DNA of 50,693 nt, from the NCBI GenBank assembly GCA_017398825.1, contig JAFQEV010000022.1, forward strand, positions 1 through 50,693, written 5' to 3'. The translations under genes and the position numbers were made by a program. Position 1 is the stretch's first letter, and the number at the start of each line of letters is the position of its first letter. The notes under the pieces were generated by a model. That model was not told the DNA's origin, searched no databases, and saw nothing but the letters and a program-made list of their open reading frames with translations. The stretch comes from Clostridia bacterium. GTDB taxonomy: Bacteria > Bacillota > Clostridia > Christensenellales > Borkfalkiaceae. Shown in pieces: positions 17,353 through 24,359 of the stretch.

Positions 17353-18204
17353 GTGAAAGAGTTCTTAATTTTTAATAAGGTTGACAAATCAAACGGCTTT
17401 GGAGTTAACGCTACCCTCAAGGTTTTTAGCGAGGGCGAGCATGCGGTTTTTAAAGGGGAAATTTTTCTTGTAACAACGCTAAAAGGCGAATTTTGCGCCT
17501 TTGCTTTAGCAGGTGGAAAACTCTACGAGTTAGCGTTTAGCTCGGGGCTTAATTTTGAGGGAAAAATTCCGCTAAACGAGGCGAAAAACGGATTTTGCGT
17601 GGCAGTATTTTCAAGCGAAAATCAAACGCCCGTTCTTTATTGCCGTTATAAAGAGGGAGGAGATTTATCCTCCTTATTAAGCGCGTTAAAAAGCAAAAGC
17701 TCGGAGGATAACTACGATGACGAGATGCTCGCCACCCACAACTATTACGAGGAGGAAAACTTTGAAACCAAGCATATTTATAACGATGATAACCACGGGG
17801 GTTTTGAAGATAAAAAAAGCCCGCCAAAAAACGAGGCAGGTAGCGAGGCTTTATTATATGAAGAGCTCTCTCAAAAACTCCAAGGGGGAAACTTCTACCC
17901 TTCCGTCAAAGAGCGATTTGACAAAATAATATACTGCCACCCCTCCGATACCGAGCTTTGCTCGGTAATTCCCGACGGTGAGTTCGTAAAGATACCTTAC
18001 GATAACGATAGGAGCTATTCGGTAGGTCGAGTTTACGAATGCGGAGAGGTAAAGTATTTATGCTATGCGGTAAAGGGAAAGTATATGGAAACACCTCCCG
18101 AGCTAAAGGAGTTTTGTAGGTTTTTACCCCTATCTCCCTACAAGCCGTTATCGGAGGGTTATTTTGTGATATTTCAAAGTGCCGAAAGCGGAAAAATAAT
18201 ATAG
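17353..18204 (+). CDS. Hypothetical two-domain cytoplasmic protein
   Basis: 283 residues from a GTG with GAGGA 10 nt upstream. The N-terminal ~110 residues form a compact beta-rich domain (KVFSEGEHAVFKGEIFLVTTLKG, FCAFALAGGKLYEL). A central acidic, probably disordered linker (about 115-175) follows, rich in Asp, Glu, Asn and Tyr. The C-terminal ~105 residues form a second domain (ERFDKIIYCHPSDTEL, SYSVGRVYECGEVKYLCYAVKG) ending at the stop. There is no signal peptide or membrane helix, and no family is recognised. It is immediately followed by repeat cluster A, which may form its 3' untranslated region. Confidence 0.7.
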   Translation: MKEFLIFNKVDKSNGFGVNATLKVFSEGEHAVFKGEIFLVTTLKGEFCAFALAGGKLYELAFSSGLNFEGKIPLNEAKNGFCVAVFSSENQTPVLYCRYKEGGDLSSLLSALKSKSSEDNYDDEMLATHNYYEEENFETKHIYNDDNHGGFEDKKSPPKNEAGSEALLYEELSQKLQGGNFYPSVKERFDKIIYCHPSDTELCSVIPDGEFVKIPYDNDRSYSVGRVYECGEVKYLCYAVKGKYMETPPELKEFCRFLPLSPYKPLSEGYFVIFQSAESGKII

Positions 18205-18225
18205 CGCGTTTTATTTCGTTAGTAG

Positions 18226-18362
18226 GTCGCTGGAGCGACAGATAAACGTTGCTTGCGCAACGCTATTAATTAGTTATGAGTTGGCTGTGCCAACGTTATG
18301 AGCAAAATTCAGTTTGCGTTATGAGTAACCATTTGTTACGTTATGAGTAAACTATCGTTTAC
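18226..18362 (+). repeat. Hairpin array A with GTTATGA linkers
   Basis: Six small hairpins lie in a row: GTCGC/GCGAC (18226-18239), CGTTGC/GCAACG (18247-18262), GTTGGC/GCCAAC (18280-18294), GCAAA/TTTGC (18302-18317), GTAAC/GTTAC (18325-18339) and GTAAAC/GTTTAC (18347-18362). The last four are each preceded by the identical linker GTTATGA (18273, 18295, 18318, 18340). A second copy at 40625-40754 keeps the linkers and the pairing. Function is unknown. A conserved tail to about 18420 contains AGTTTTATAAACT. Confidence 0.75.
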
Positions 18363-18426
18363 GCTTTGGACGTTTTTTATTTTTGATAGTTTTATAAACT
18401 GTTTTTAGCCGTTAAAAACACGTTAG

Positions 18427-18466
18427 GTAGACAAAGTTTAATCAACGTGATATTTTAAGACGTTAG
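18427..18466 (+). repeat. Short 40-bp unit of the composite repeat
   Basis: It runs from just after a CGTTAG to the next CGTTAG and contains AATCAACGTGATATTTTAAG. It matches the 44-bp units at 18594, 24656 and 24700, with a 4-bp shorter left part. Confidence 0.6.
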
Positions 18467-18580
18467 TTTGGGTATTAGACGAGGCTCGTGAAAGTGATAG
18501 GCTGAGATTGACCTTGTTGGTCATCGAAGTCTATCACTTGAGCAGAAACGAAGTATAATGCCCAAAATAACGGATTAAAA
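18453..18580 (+). repeat. Large palindromic unit 1 (128 bp)
   Basis: It is bounded by TTTTAAGACGTTAG and ATAACGGATTAAAA, which are imperfect inverted copies. Inside, TTTGGGTATTA pairs with TAATGCCCAAA, GTGATAG with CTATCAC, and GACC with GGTC around loop TTGTT. The left-arm motif ATTAGACGAGGCTC and right-arm motif AACGAAGTATAATG are shared by the other units. Confidence 0.8.
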
Positions 18581-18593
18581 TTTAAGACGTTAG

Positions 18594-18637
18594 ACAAGCA
18601 CAAGAGGCTTAAACAACGTGATATTTTAAGACGTTAG
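18594..18637 (+). repeat. Short 44-bp unit of the composite repeat
   Basis: Contains ACAAGCACAAGAGGCTTAAA, then CAACGTGATATTTTAAG and ACGTTAG. It is nearly identical to the unit at 24656-24699 (one difference seen). Confidence 0.8.
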
Positions 18638-18754
18638 AAACGAATTAGGCAAGGCTCGGCGGCAAGCCGTTGGGCGTAATAGACCTACTTGGTCATTACG
18701 GTCACGACTTGACGGCAGTAACGACGCATAACGAAGTTTATAACGGATTAAAAA
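18624..18754 (+). repeat. Large palindromic unit 2 (131 bp)
   Basis: Same boundaries as unit 1. The tip is GACC-TACTT-GGTC, and the outer arms begin and end AAAC/GTTT. It is nearly identical to unit 3 at 24730-24859. Its right end runs into the A tract of the rpmA terminator. Confidence 0.8.
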
Positions 18755-18780
18755 AGGTGAGGTTCAACCCTCACCTTTTT
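18751..18780. terminator. Terminator of rplU-rpmA
   Basis: The 12-bp stem AAAAAGGTGAGG/CCTCACCTTTTT lies 12 nt past the rpmA stop on the minus strand. Its T tract is shared with the right border of repeat unit 2. Confidence 0.85.
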
Positions 18781-18792
18781 CATTTTAACCTA

Positions 18793-19065
18793 TTACGCTT
18801 CGTAAACCGAAACCTGCTTTCTATCCTTACCAACTCTCTCGTATCTTACAACGCCGTTAGCAGTTGCAAATAAAGTGTAGTCTTTACCAAGACCTACGTT
18901 TTTGCCGGGATAGAACTTAGTGCCTCTCTGTCTTACTAAGATAGAGCCTGCAAGTACCTTTTGACCGTCAGAACGCTTAATACCTAAACGCTTAGCCTCA
19001 CTGTCACGTCCGTTTCTGGAGCTACCAACACCTTTCTTATGAGCAAATAATTTAATCAAAAACAT
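18793..19065 (-). CDS. rpmA: 50S ribosomal protein L27
   Basis: 90 residues. The core [20 protein letters not shown] and the rest match L27, which contacts the peptidyl-transferase centre. The extra N-terminus MFLIKLF ends in Phe just before AHKKG. This is the Firmicutes form in which the protease Prp removes a leader ending in Phe before Ala to expose the functional N-terminus. In most Firmicutes prp lies between rplU and rpmA; here only 2 nt separate the two genes, so Prp would have to be encoded elsewhere. GGAG lies upstream, inside the rplU end. Confidence 0.97.
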   Translation of the reverse strand: MFLIKLFAHKKGVGSSRNGRDSEAKRLGIKRSDGQKVLAGSILVRQRGTKFYPGKNVGLGKDYTLFATANGVVRYERVGKDRKQVSVYEA

Positions 19066-19067
19066 AA

Positions 19068-19379
19068 TTATTCTCCTTTAGCAATGTCGGTAATCTTAAC
19101 AGCCGTAAAGGGCTGTCTGTGACCCTGCTTCTTTCTGATGTTCTTTTTGGACTTGTATTTGAAAACGATAATCTTCTTCATCTTGTCCTGTGCGAGAACT
19201 TCGCCGGTTACTTTGAACGCCTTCGCGTCCTTGCCTACTTTTACACTCTTGCCGTCGGTAACGAAGATTGCATTGAATTCAACGTTAGCGCCAACCTCAG
19301 CATCAAGCTTTTCAAACTTAACGGTATCGCCTACCGCTACTTTGTACTGCTTTGAGCCGTTTTCGATAATTGCGTACAT
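19068..19379 (-). CDS. rplU: 50S ribosomal protein L21
   Basis: 103 residues starting [14 protein letters not shown], the invariant L21 N-terminus, and ending in the typical [14 protein letters not shown] region. L21 binds 23S rRNA in the large subunit. The start at 19379 is set by AGGAGGAG a few bases upstream; the frame is open further upstream but that part is leader RNA. The message starts at a consensus promoter about 80 nt upstream and runs through rpmA to the terminator at 18751-18780. Confidence 0.97.
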   Translation of the reverse strand: MYAIIENGSKQYKVAVGDTVKFEKLDAEVGANVEFNAIFVTDGKSVKVGKDAKAFKVTGEVLAQDKMKKIIVFKYKSKKNIRKKQGHRQPFTAVKITDIAKGE

Positions 19380-19384
19380 TTTAG

Positions 19385-19460
19385 TACTCCTCCTGTCTAA
19401 TCTCGCCGAATTTAAAGGCGGTGATTTACTCACTCTTCCGGAGCCTTTTCCGAGCGGTTC
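19385..19460 (-). promoter_or_regulatory. Structured rplU leader (candidate L21 leader RNA)
   Basis: The transcript leader can form three small hairpins: GGAACC with GGCTCC (mismatch allowed), GTGA/TCAC, and GCC/GGC before the ribosome binding site. Firmicutes rplU genes commonly carry an autoregulatory L21 leader, and position and GC-rich hairpins fit. I cannot confirm the family match by eye. Confidence 0.45.
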
Positions 19461-19466
19461 CTGCCT

Positions 19467-19495
19467 ATGATACAATTTTTTAAGTTTTTTGTCAA
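19467..19495 (-). promoter_or_regulatory. rplU promoter
   Basis: On the minus strand, TTGACA (19495-19490), a 17-bp spacer and TATCAT (19472-19467). The -35 is perfect consensus. Confidence 0.7.
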
Positions 19496-19551
19496 CTATT
19501 TTTGCATACATTTAATTTTATTACTCACGCTAAAGTAAAAGGAGGTTTACC

Positions 19552-19986
19552 GTGGAAAATTGCAATCTTGATTTTATCAACGAGGTTTTGAGAAACGCCA
19601 GCGTCGCCCTGCTTTCTATAAAGGACGTAACCGACAGCGTTGATCACTACGAACTACGCAACGAGCTACGCTCGGAATACGAACGCTATGAAAAGTTTTC
19701 CGACGAGCTTAAGGCGTATATGAAAGATAACGGCTACGAAATAAAGGACGTTTCCAAAATGAAAAAGTTTATGATGTGGTCGGCTATCAAAATGAATACC
19801 GCAGCAGACGACAGTAGGTCGCACATCGCCGAGATTATGATAAAAGGTACGGTTATGGGTATAACTGAACTTAATAAGATTATAAACGACAGCGCTTGCG
19901 TTTCCGATGAAAAGGCGTTAGAATTTGCAAAAAAACTTCTTCAAATGGAAGAAGAGTTCGAAGAAAATTTAAAAAAATATCTATAA
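19552..19986 (+). CDS. Hypothetical helical protein
   Basis: 144 residues from a GTG with AAAGGAGG 6 nt upstream, a very strong ribosome binding site. The composition is almost wholly alpha-helical and charged (ELRNELRSEYERYEKFSDEL, KALEFAKKLLQMEEEFEENL), with a Met-rich middle (MKKFMMWSAIKMN). The pattern suggests a four-helix bundle of ferritin-like type, but metal-ligand spacing is not clear enough to claim one. It is monocistronic with its own terminator, convergent with the DUF1846 gene. Function unknown. Confidence 0.65.
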   Translation: MENCNLDFINEVLRNASVALLSIKDVTDSVDHYELRNELRSEYERYEKFSDELKAYMKDNGYEIKDVSKMKKFMMWSAIKMNTAADDSRSHIAEIMIKGTVMGITELNKIINDSACVSDEKALEFAKKLLQMEEEFEENLKKYL

Positions 19987-20012
19987 AAAACGCTCCCCTA
20001 AGGGAGCGTTTA
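19987..20012. terminator. Bidirectional terminator
   Basis: The stem AACGCTCCC/GGGAGCGTT lies between the convergent genes ending at 19986 and 20014. Confidence 0.8.
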
Positions 20013-20013
20013 A

Positions 20014-21498
20014 TTATTGTTTTACAGGCTTTTCCTCATATACGGGAGAGGAAGTTAACACGATGCCGAGCTTTCTTAACATCTTCACGTCAATATGAGG
20101 AAGAAGTACGGAAGAGTGCATTTGTGCTCCACTGAGAAGGGGGAGCTTGCTTATCGCCCTTTGAGCGTACTTATTCGTGTACGATGAGGAGGATAAAGCT
20201 ATAAGCATTTCGTCAATATGTAGCCTGGGAGTTACCGAGGATAAATACTTAACCTTAAGCTCGGTGATAGGAACTATTCTTTCGGGGAGGAGTAAATTCT
20301 CCTCATCGGGAATATCGGCAAGGTATTTTAAAGCGTTTATAAGCATTGCGCTTTGGCTTTCTAAAATATCGCTCGTTTTACCCGTTATAAACGTGCCGTC
20401 AGGCATCTCGATTGCCGAACACGGAACTTTTACTTTGCTTTGCTTTTTTACACAAACGTTGTAAACTTCTCTATCCTCTATCGAAATATTTAAGCCCTGC
20501 ATTAAGTGGAAAATCTTCTCAGACTCGTCAGGGTCTAAATTGTTTCTCCTCTCGTTTTCGAGCGCCTTAAAGTAACGGCGGATAATTTCTTGCTTGGACG
20601 CCTCACGGCAAACCTCATCGTCACAAATCGCAAAGCCAGCCATGTTTACGCCCATATCGGTTGGCGATTTGTACGGCGACGTTCCCATAAGCTTTTCAAA
20701 CAACGCGTTAAGCACGGGAAAAATCTCCACGTCACGATTATAATTGACGGTGGTCACTCCGTATGCGGATAAGTGCCAAGGGTCTATCATATTAACGTCG
20801 TTAAGGTCGGCAGTTGCAGCCTCGTAAGCAACGTTGACGGGGTGCTTTAAAGGCAAGTTCCAAATGGGGAAAGTTTCATACTTAGCATAACCCGATTTGA
20901 TACCGCGCTTTAAATCGTGATAAATGTTGGATAAACACGTTGCCATCTTTCCGCTACCGGGACCCGGAGCGGTTACAACTACTAAATTCCTCGTAGTTTC
21001 AATGTAATCGTTTTTGCCGTAGCCGTTATCGCTTATAACGTGGGGAACGTTAGAGGGATACCCGTCGATTACGTAATGGCGGTAAACCTTAAGCCCCATT
21101 TTTTCAAGCCTCTTTTTAAAGCGGATAGCAGGCTCGTTGTTTTTATCAAACTTAGATAAAACTACGCTTTGAATAAATAAGCCGTAGCTCTTAAAAATGC
21201 CTATAAGCCTAATAACGTCCTGATCGTAAGTGATGCCAAGGTCCGAACGAACTTTGTTCTTTTGAATATCGACGGAGTTTATAACGATAACTATCTCCGC
21301 ACTGTCTTTAAGCTTAGAAAGCATCTTGATTTTATTATCCGGAGCAAAGCCTGGAAGAACGCGCGCCGCATGATTGTCGTCAAAAAGCTTTCCGCCAAAT
21401 TCAAGGTATAACTTTCCACCGAACTCGTCAATGCGTTCGGCAATCTTTTCGGACTGCATTTGAAGATATTTTTCACTATCAAACCCGATTTTTGCCAT
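20014..21498 (-). CDS. DUF1846 family protein
   Basis: A 494-residue member of the DUF1846 family, widespread in Firmicutes and of unknown function. It starts MAKIGFDSEKYLQMQSEKI and carries the typical NLVVVTAPGPGSGKMATCL segment, where GPGSGK resembles a nucleotide-binding loop, followed by YAKYETFPIWNLPLKHPVN. Length matches the family. There are no membrane segments. The family assignment is firm from overall pattern; biochemical activity is not known to me. AAGGAG lies before the ATG, and it is transcribed alone. Confidence 0.9.
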   Translation of the reverse strand: MAKIGFDSEKYLQMQSEKIAERIDEFGGKLYLEFGGKLFDDNHAARVLPGFAPDNKIKMLSKLKDSAEIVIVINSVDIQKNKVRSDLGITYDQDVIRLIGIFKSYGLFIQSVVLSKFDKNNEPAIRFKKRLEKMGLKVYRHYVIDGYPSNVPHVISDNGYGKNDYIETTRNLVVVTAPGPGSGKMATCLSNIYHDLKRGIKSGYAKYETFPIWNLPLKHPVNVAYEAATADLNDVNMIDPWHLSAYGVTTVNYNRDVEIFPVLNALFEKLMGTSPYKSPTDMGVNMAGFAICDDEVCREASKQEIIRRYFKALENERRNNLDPDESEKIFHLMQGLNISIEDREVYNVCVKKQSKVKVPCSAIEMPDGTFITGKTSDILESQSAMLINALKYLADIPDEENLLLPERIVPITELKVKYLSSVTPRLHIDEMLIALSSSSYTNKYAQRAISKLPLLSGAQMHSSVLLPHIDVKMLRKLGIVLTSSPVYEEKPVKQ

Positions 21499-21575
21499 AA
21501 CTTACTCCTTTTGTAAAATACTACTATATTGTACCACACTTAAAAATTAAAATCAACGGTGGACGAGCAAAAATG

Positions 21576-21610
21576 TTTACATTATTTAAATTAAGGTATA
21601 TAATATACCT
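21576..21610 (+). promoter_or_regulatory. mrp promoter with palindrome over the -10
   Basis: TTTACA (21576-21581), a 17-bp spacer and TATAAT (21599-21604). The -10 lies in the perfect inverted repeat AGGTATAT-A-ATATACCT (21594-21610), a candidate operator. Confidence 0.6.
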
Positions 21611-21633
21611 AACGATGTCGTTTGGAGGATTTT

Positions 21634-22455
21634 ATGAGCGAGTGTTCACACAACTGTTCCTCTTGCAGTAAAGGCGATTGCAAGGACAGAAGTCAATTTG
21701 AAATTAAAGCAAAGGAAGGAACTTCCTTTAAAAAGATAATAGCCGTTATGAGCGGTAAAGGCGGGGTTGGCAAATCGCTCGTTACGAGCATGCTCGCGGT
21801 AAACGCTAAAAAGCGCGGGCTTGACACCGCTGTGCTTGACGCGGACATTACGGGCCCGTCTATTCCCAAAGCGTTTGGAGTTGATAATCTAAGGGCGCAA
21901 GGTAGCGAACAGGGCTTATACCCCGTGTACAGCAAGAACGGCGTAAAAGTAATGTCTATCAACCTTCTTCTCGAAGAACCGAGTATGCCTGTAGTTTGGA
22001 GAGGCCCAGTTATATCGGGCGTGGTTAAACAGTTTTACACCGACGTTTTGTGGGGCGAAACGGATATTATGTTTATCGATATGCCTCCCGGAACGGGCGA
22101 CGTTCCTCTCACCGTTTTCCAAAGCTTTAAAATCGACGGTATTATCGTGGTTACCACACCGCAAGACCTCGTTTCAATGATAGTTGAAAAATCGGTTAAG
22201 ATGGCTAATATGATGAACGTTCCCGTGCTTGGCGTTGTTGAAAATATGAGCTACGCGGTATGCCCGAACTGTGATGAAAAATTATACGTGTTCGGCAAGG
22301 GAAAAACTGAAGAGGTTGCTAAGGAATACGGTTTGCCCGTATTAGCAAATCTCCCTATCAACCCCGAGGTTGCAACGCTTATCGACCAGGGCAAAGTTGA
22401 GGATATTGACGTTTCGGCAATGGACAAAGCAATCAATGTTATAATGGAGGTGTAA
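21634..22455 (+). CDS. mrp: Mrp/NBP35 family iron-sulfur carrier ATPase
   Basis: A 273-residue P-loop ATPase that carries or inserts Fe-S clusters. The N-terminus has a Cys cluster (C4, C8, C11, C16) in MSECSHNCSSCSKGDC, then the deviant Walker A GKGGVGKS, Walker B-like MFIDMPPGTGD, and the C-terminal CPNC that bridges a cluster in the dimer. The ATG at 21634 follows GGAGG by 5 nt; the TTG further upstream overlaps that site. The Cys-rich N-terminus recalls NBP35-type proteins. yqeY follows within 2 nt. Confidence 0.92.
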   Translation: MSECSHNCSSCSKGDCKDRSQFEIKAKEGTSFKKIIAVMSGKGGVGKSLVTSMLAVNAKKRGLDTAVLDADITGPSIPKAFGVDNLRAQGSEQGLYPVYSKNGVKVMSINLLLEEPSMPVVWRGPVISGVVKQFYTDVLWGETDIMFIDMPPGTGDVPLTVFQSFKIDGIIVVTTPQDLVSMIVEKSVKMANMMNVPVLGVVENMSYAVCPNCDEKLYVFGKGKTEEVAKEYGLPVLANLPINPEVATLIDQGKVEDIDVSAMDKAINVIMEV

Positions 22456-22456
22456 A

Positions 22457-22486
22457 ATGACGCTTGAACAGTTTAAAAAAGCATAA
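22457..22486 (+). other. Nine-codon 5' frame of yqeY ended by an in-frame TAA
   Basis: After the strong site GGAGGTG, an ATG at 22457 begins MTLEQFKKA and meets TAA at 22484-22486. The same frame then continues IDAMKQKDKDR, which is normal YqeY sequence. The short peptide plus the downstream frame together match the family N-terminus, so this is one gene split by a nonsense codon, or a sequence error. Confidence 0.75.
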
Positions 22487-22495
22487 ATAGACGCT

Positions 22496-22879
22496 ATGAA
22501 ACAAAAGGATAAGGACAGGGTTTCCGCCCTCAACGTTATCATAACTAAAGCTATGGCTTTAACTATTGAAAAACGCGCCGTAGGCGAGGAACTTCTCGAA
22601 AGCGATATCGACACCTTGCTCCAAAAAGCTGAAAAGGAACTTTCCGAGGAGAGAGAGGGCTTTAAAAAGGCTGGCAGAGAAGAAAACGTAATCTCGCTCA
22701 CTAATCAAATCGAAGTTATCAAAGAATATCTTCCCAAATTATTATCCGCCGAGGAGATAAAGGCGATTATCGACGGGCTCGAGGATAAAACAATCCCCTC
22801 CGTTATGAAATACTTTAAGCAAAACTATCAAGGAAAAGTTGATATGAGGCTTGTAAACGCCATAGCATCAGGTAAATAA
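22496..22879 (+). CDS. yqeY: YqeY / GatB-like domain protein, N-terminus interrupted
   Basis: 127 residues are readable from ATG 22496. The sequence is a YqeY protein (family related to the tRNA-binding tail of GatB): KDRVSALNVIITKA, a coiled central helix, VIKEYLPKLLSAEEI, and the C-terminal KVDMRLVNAIASGK. YqeY may bind tRNA; its role is not settled. The full gene would begin at 22457, but TAA replaces codon 10 (one base from AAA, GAA or CAA). ATG 22496 has no Shine-Dalgarno, though ribosomes ending at the TAA could reinitiate 10 nt later. Loss of the first 13 residues removes part of helix 1. Confidence 0.8.
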   Translation: MKQKDKDRVSALNVIITKAMALTIEKRAVGEELLESDIDTLLQKAEKELSEEREGFKKAGREENVISLTNQIEVIKEYLPKLLSAEEIKAIIDGLEDKTIPSVMKYFKQNYQGKVDMRLVNAIASGK

Positions 22880-22890
22880 GAGTAAATTTT

Positions 22891-22923
22891 AGCGCAATTC
22901 CGAGGTTGGAATTGCGCTTTTTT
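22891..22923 (+). terminator. Terminator of mrp-yqeY
   Basis: The 11-bp stem AGCGCAATTCC/GGAATTGCGCT with loop GAGGTT is followed by T5. Confidence 0.92.
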
Positions 22924-22938
22924 CGCCTTGTAGGGCAG

Positions 22939-22983
22939 TTTTTTCAAAAAACCCTTGATATTTTTGAAAAAGTACTATATAAT
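22939..22983 (+). promoter_or_regulatory. Promoter with extended upstream block
   Basis: TTGATA (22955-22960), a 17-bp spacer and TATAAT (22978-22983). The upstream block TTTTTTCAAAAAACCCTTGA is almost identical to the one before hup at 33868-33887. Confidence 0.7.
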
Positions 22984-23015
22984 AAACGTGTACTAATAAA
23001 AAAGAAGGTGACTTT

Positions 23016-23975
23016 ATGGCATTTAAAGACAATAACGGCGTTTTTGAAGACGTTTTGTTTGTTAACCAAAACTCAGATATTGATACCGAGGTTTTATTTA
23101 AGCCCGCACAGGTGGAAACGGAAAGCCTTGACTATCTCGAGCCGGTAGCACCCGTTGCTCCCGCTCCCGCAGTTACCGCTCAAAGCGGTATTGAAGAACT
23201 TTCAGTTGGCGGTAATAGCGAGGTAATGGAGGAAACGTTGTTCTCCTCTACGCCCGTAGAGCCCATCGAGGTACTTGAGGATATTTCGACCGAGCCTTTA
23301 TTCGTTCACCATACGGACGTTGGCACGGTTTTAGAAACTCCGCGCGAGGTTAAAGAACCCGAGTACGTTGTTGCTGAAGAGAATTTAGACTTCGTTGAGC
23401 CCATTCGCCCTGACTTCGTTTCTGAAGAAGTACTCTTTGGCGAGGAAGATAATTCCGCTTTAGAGGTAACCGAAGCCCCCAGCGTTATCAGCGACGCACT
23501 CTCCGCATTAGCTACTGCTCCCGTAGTTGAAAAGCCCAAGTATATTGAGAAGAACTTTGCTCAAAAGCTCCTTGAGGCTGACTATGAAATCATTAAGCGT
23601 TACGACGAGCTTAAGAACTACATTTTATTATATAAAGGTGTGAAGTCAAGAGTGTCTAACGATTTTGACAGCTTTAATATGGGTAGAACCCAGCTTATCA
23701 AGCTTGGCTACTCTACCAAGTCTTTAAAGCTTTTCTTGAATTTAGACTACGATAAGGTTGAAACGAGGCTTAAGTGTAAAGACGCGTCACACAAGAAAGC
23801 TTACGCGGAAGTTCCGGTATTTTTGAGAATTAAATCGCCAAGAGCAATGAAGAACGCAAAATATCTTATCAATCAAGTTGTTGAAAAATTCGGCCTTAAG
23901 GAAAACCCCAAAGCCGTTTACGTTGACAGCGTTAAGATTTTAAGAGAAAAGGCAAAAACTTACGACAATAAGTAA
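23016..23975 (+). CDS. Hypothetical protein: acidic LF-motif tail plus C-terminal domain
   Basis: 319 residues, no signal peptide. Residues 1-175 are acidic, Pro/Val-rich and probably disordered. They carry five copies of acidic-x-(V/T/P)-L-F, with LF at 14-15, 27-28, 75-76, 95-96 and 140-141, and two copies of L-D-(Y/F)-(L/V)-E-P (38-43, 124-129). Residues ~180-319 form a compact domain (ADYEIIKRYDELKNYILLYKG, GRTQLIKLG, KAYAEVPVFLRIKSPRAMKN) that I recognise as common in Clostridia but cannot name. The motifs look like short linear docking sites. AAGGTGA precedes the ATG. Its promoter resembles that of hup, suggesting strong expression. Confidence 0.75.
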   Translation: MAFKDNNGVFEDVLFVNQNSDIDTEVLFKPAQVETESLDYLEPVAPVAPAPAVTAQSGIEELSVGGNSEVMEETLFSSTPVEPIEVLEDISTEPLFVHHTDVGTVLETPREVKEPEYVVAEENLDFVEPIRPDFVSEEVLFGEEDNSALEVTEAPSVISDALSALATAPVVEKPKYIEKNFAQKLLEADYEIIKRYDELKNYILLYKGVKSRVSNDFDSFNMGRTQLIKLGYSTKSLKLFLNLDYDKVETRLKCKDASHKKAYAEVPVFLRIKSPRAMKNAKYLINQVVEKFGLKENPKAVYVDSVKILREKAKTYDNK

Positions 23976-23981
23976 TAATTT

Positions 23982-24009
23982 AAAAGCACGGCAGTCGCCG
24001 TGCTTTTTT
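23982..24009 (+). terminator. Terminator (copy 1 of an identical pair)
   Basis: The stem AAAGCACGGC/GCCGTGCTTT with loop AGTC and a T tract. The same core recurs at 24573-24599, on the other side of the HTH gene pair. Confidence 0.9.
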
Positions 24010-24064
24010 AATTCAAACGTTAAATTTATTAAATTTTTATATCAAAGGTGCTAAAAAACACATC

Positions 24065-24268
24065 TTACTTATCTAACCCTAAAAGATAATCGGTTGTAAC
24101 CTCAAAGAATTTTGCAAACACTATAGCCGTCTCAATATTTGGAATTTGCAAACCGTTTTCCCACCTTGCAATAGCAGGCTGAGTAAATCCCGTAGCCTTT
24201 GCAAGCTCTACTTGAGTTAACCCTTTTTCAAGACGCAACTCCTTTAATCTTTCACTAAATGCATTCAT
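24065..24268 (-). CDS. XRE-family HTH regulator (cI-like)
   Basis: 67 residues, a single XRE domain: MNAFSERLKELRLEKGLTQV, recognition region FTQPAIARWENGLQIPN and FEVTTDYLLGLDK. The ATG at 24268 fits the domain start; upstream codons run into the operator. There is no Shine-Dalgarno, and its -10 TATAAT ends 6 nt before the ATG, so a leaderless message is likely. It is divergent from a second small HTH gene, with a perfect 16-bp palindrome in its own promoter, so autoregulation is likely. Confidence 0.88.
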   Translation of the reverse strand: MNAFSERLKELRLEKGLTQVELAKATGFTQPAIARWENGLQIPNIETAIVFAKFFEVTTDYLLGLDK

Positions 24269-24278
24269 ATTATGATTA

Positions 24279-24330
24279 TATTCCATATGGAATAAAAAGT
24301 CTTGACTTATACCAAACGGTATATTATAAT
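24279..24330. promoter_or_regulatory. Divergent promoters with two operator-like palindromes
   Basis: O1 is TATTCCATATGGAATA (24279-24294), a perfect palindrome overlapping the minus-strand promoter. O2 is ATACC-AAAC-GGTAT (24309-24322), inside the 17-bp spacer of the plus-strand promoter TTGACT (24302-24307) and TATAAT (24325-24330). The half-sites share a T-x-CC-A pattern, and the centres are 29 bp apart. Confidence 0.7.
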
Positions 24331-24359
24331 ATATCATGAGCAGTTAAGGAGAGAATTAA

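Noticed and set aside
18226..18362. Hairpin array A as a set of small ORFs, since each GTTATGA contains ATGA
   Set aside because: Frames between linkers are very short and differ between the two copies, while base pairing is what is conserved.
18205..18792. Insertion sequence remnant with transposase
   Set aside because: Despite terminal inverted similarity, no transposase-like frame exists in any repeat cluster. A non-autonomous mobile element remains possible and is covered under findings.
18670..18873. Open frame running from repeat unit 2 into rpmA
   Set aside because: It lies wholly in repeat sequence and antisense to rpmA, with no Shine-Dalgarno and no conserved protein features.
22457..22879. 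Alternative genetic code (TAA read as an amino acid)
   Set aside because: The other genes end normally, many at TAA, with no further in-frame TAA, so a code change is not supported by one case.
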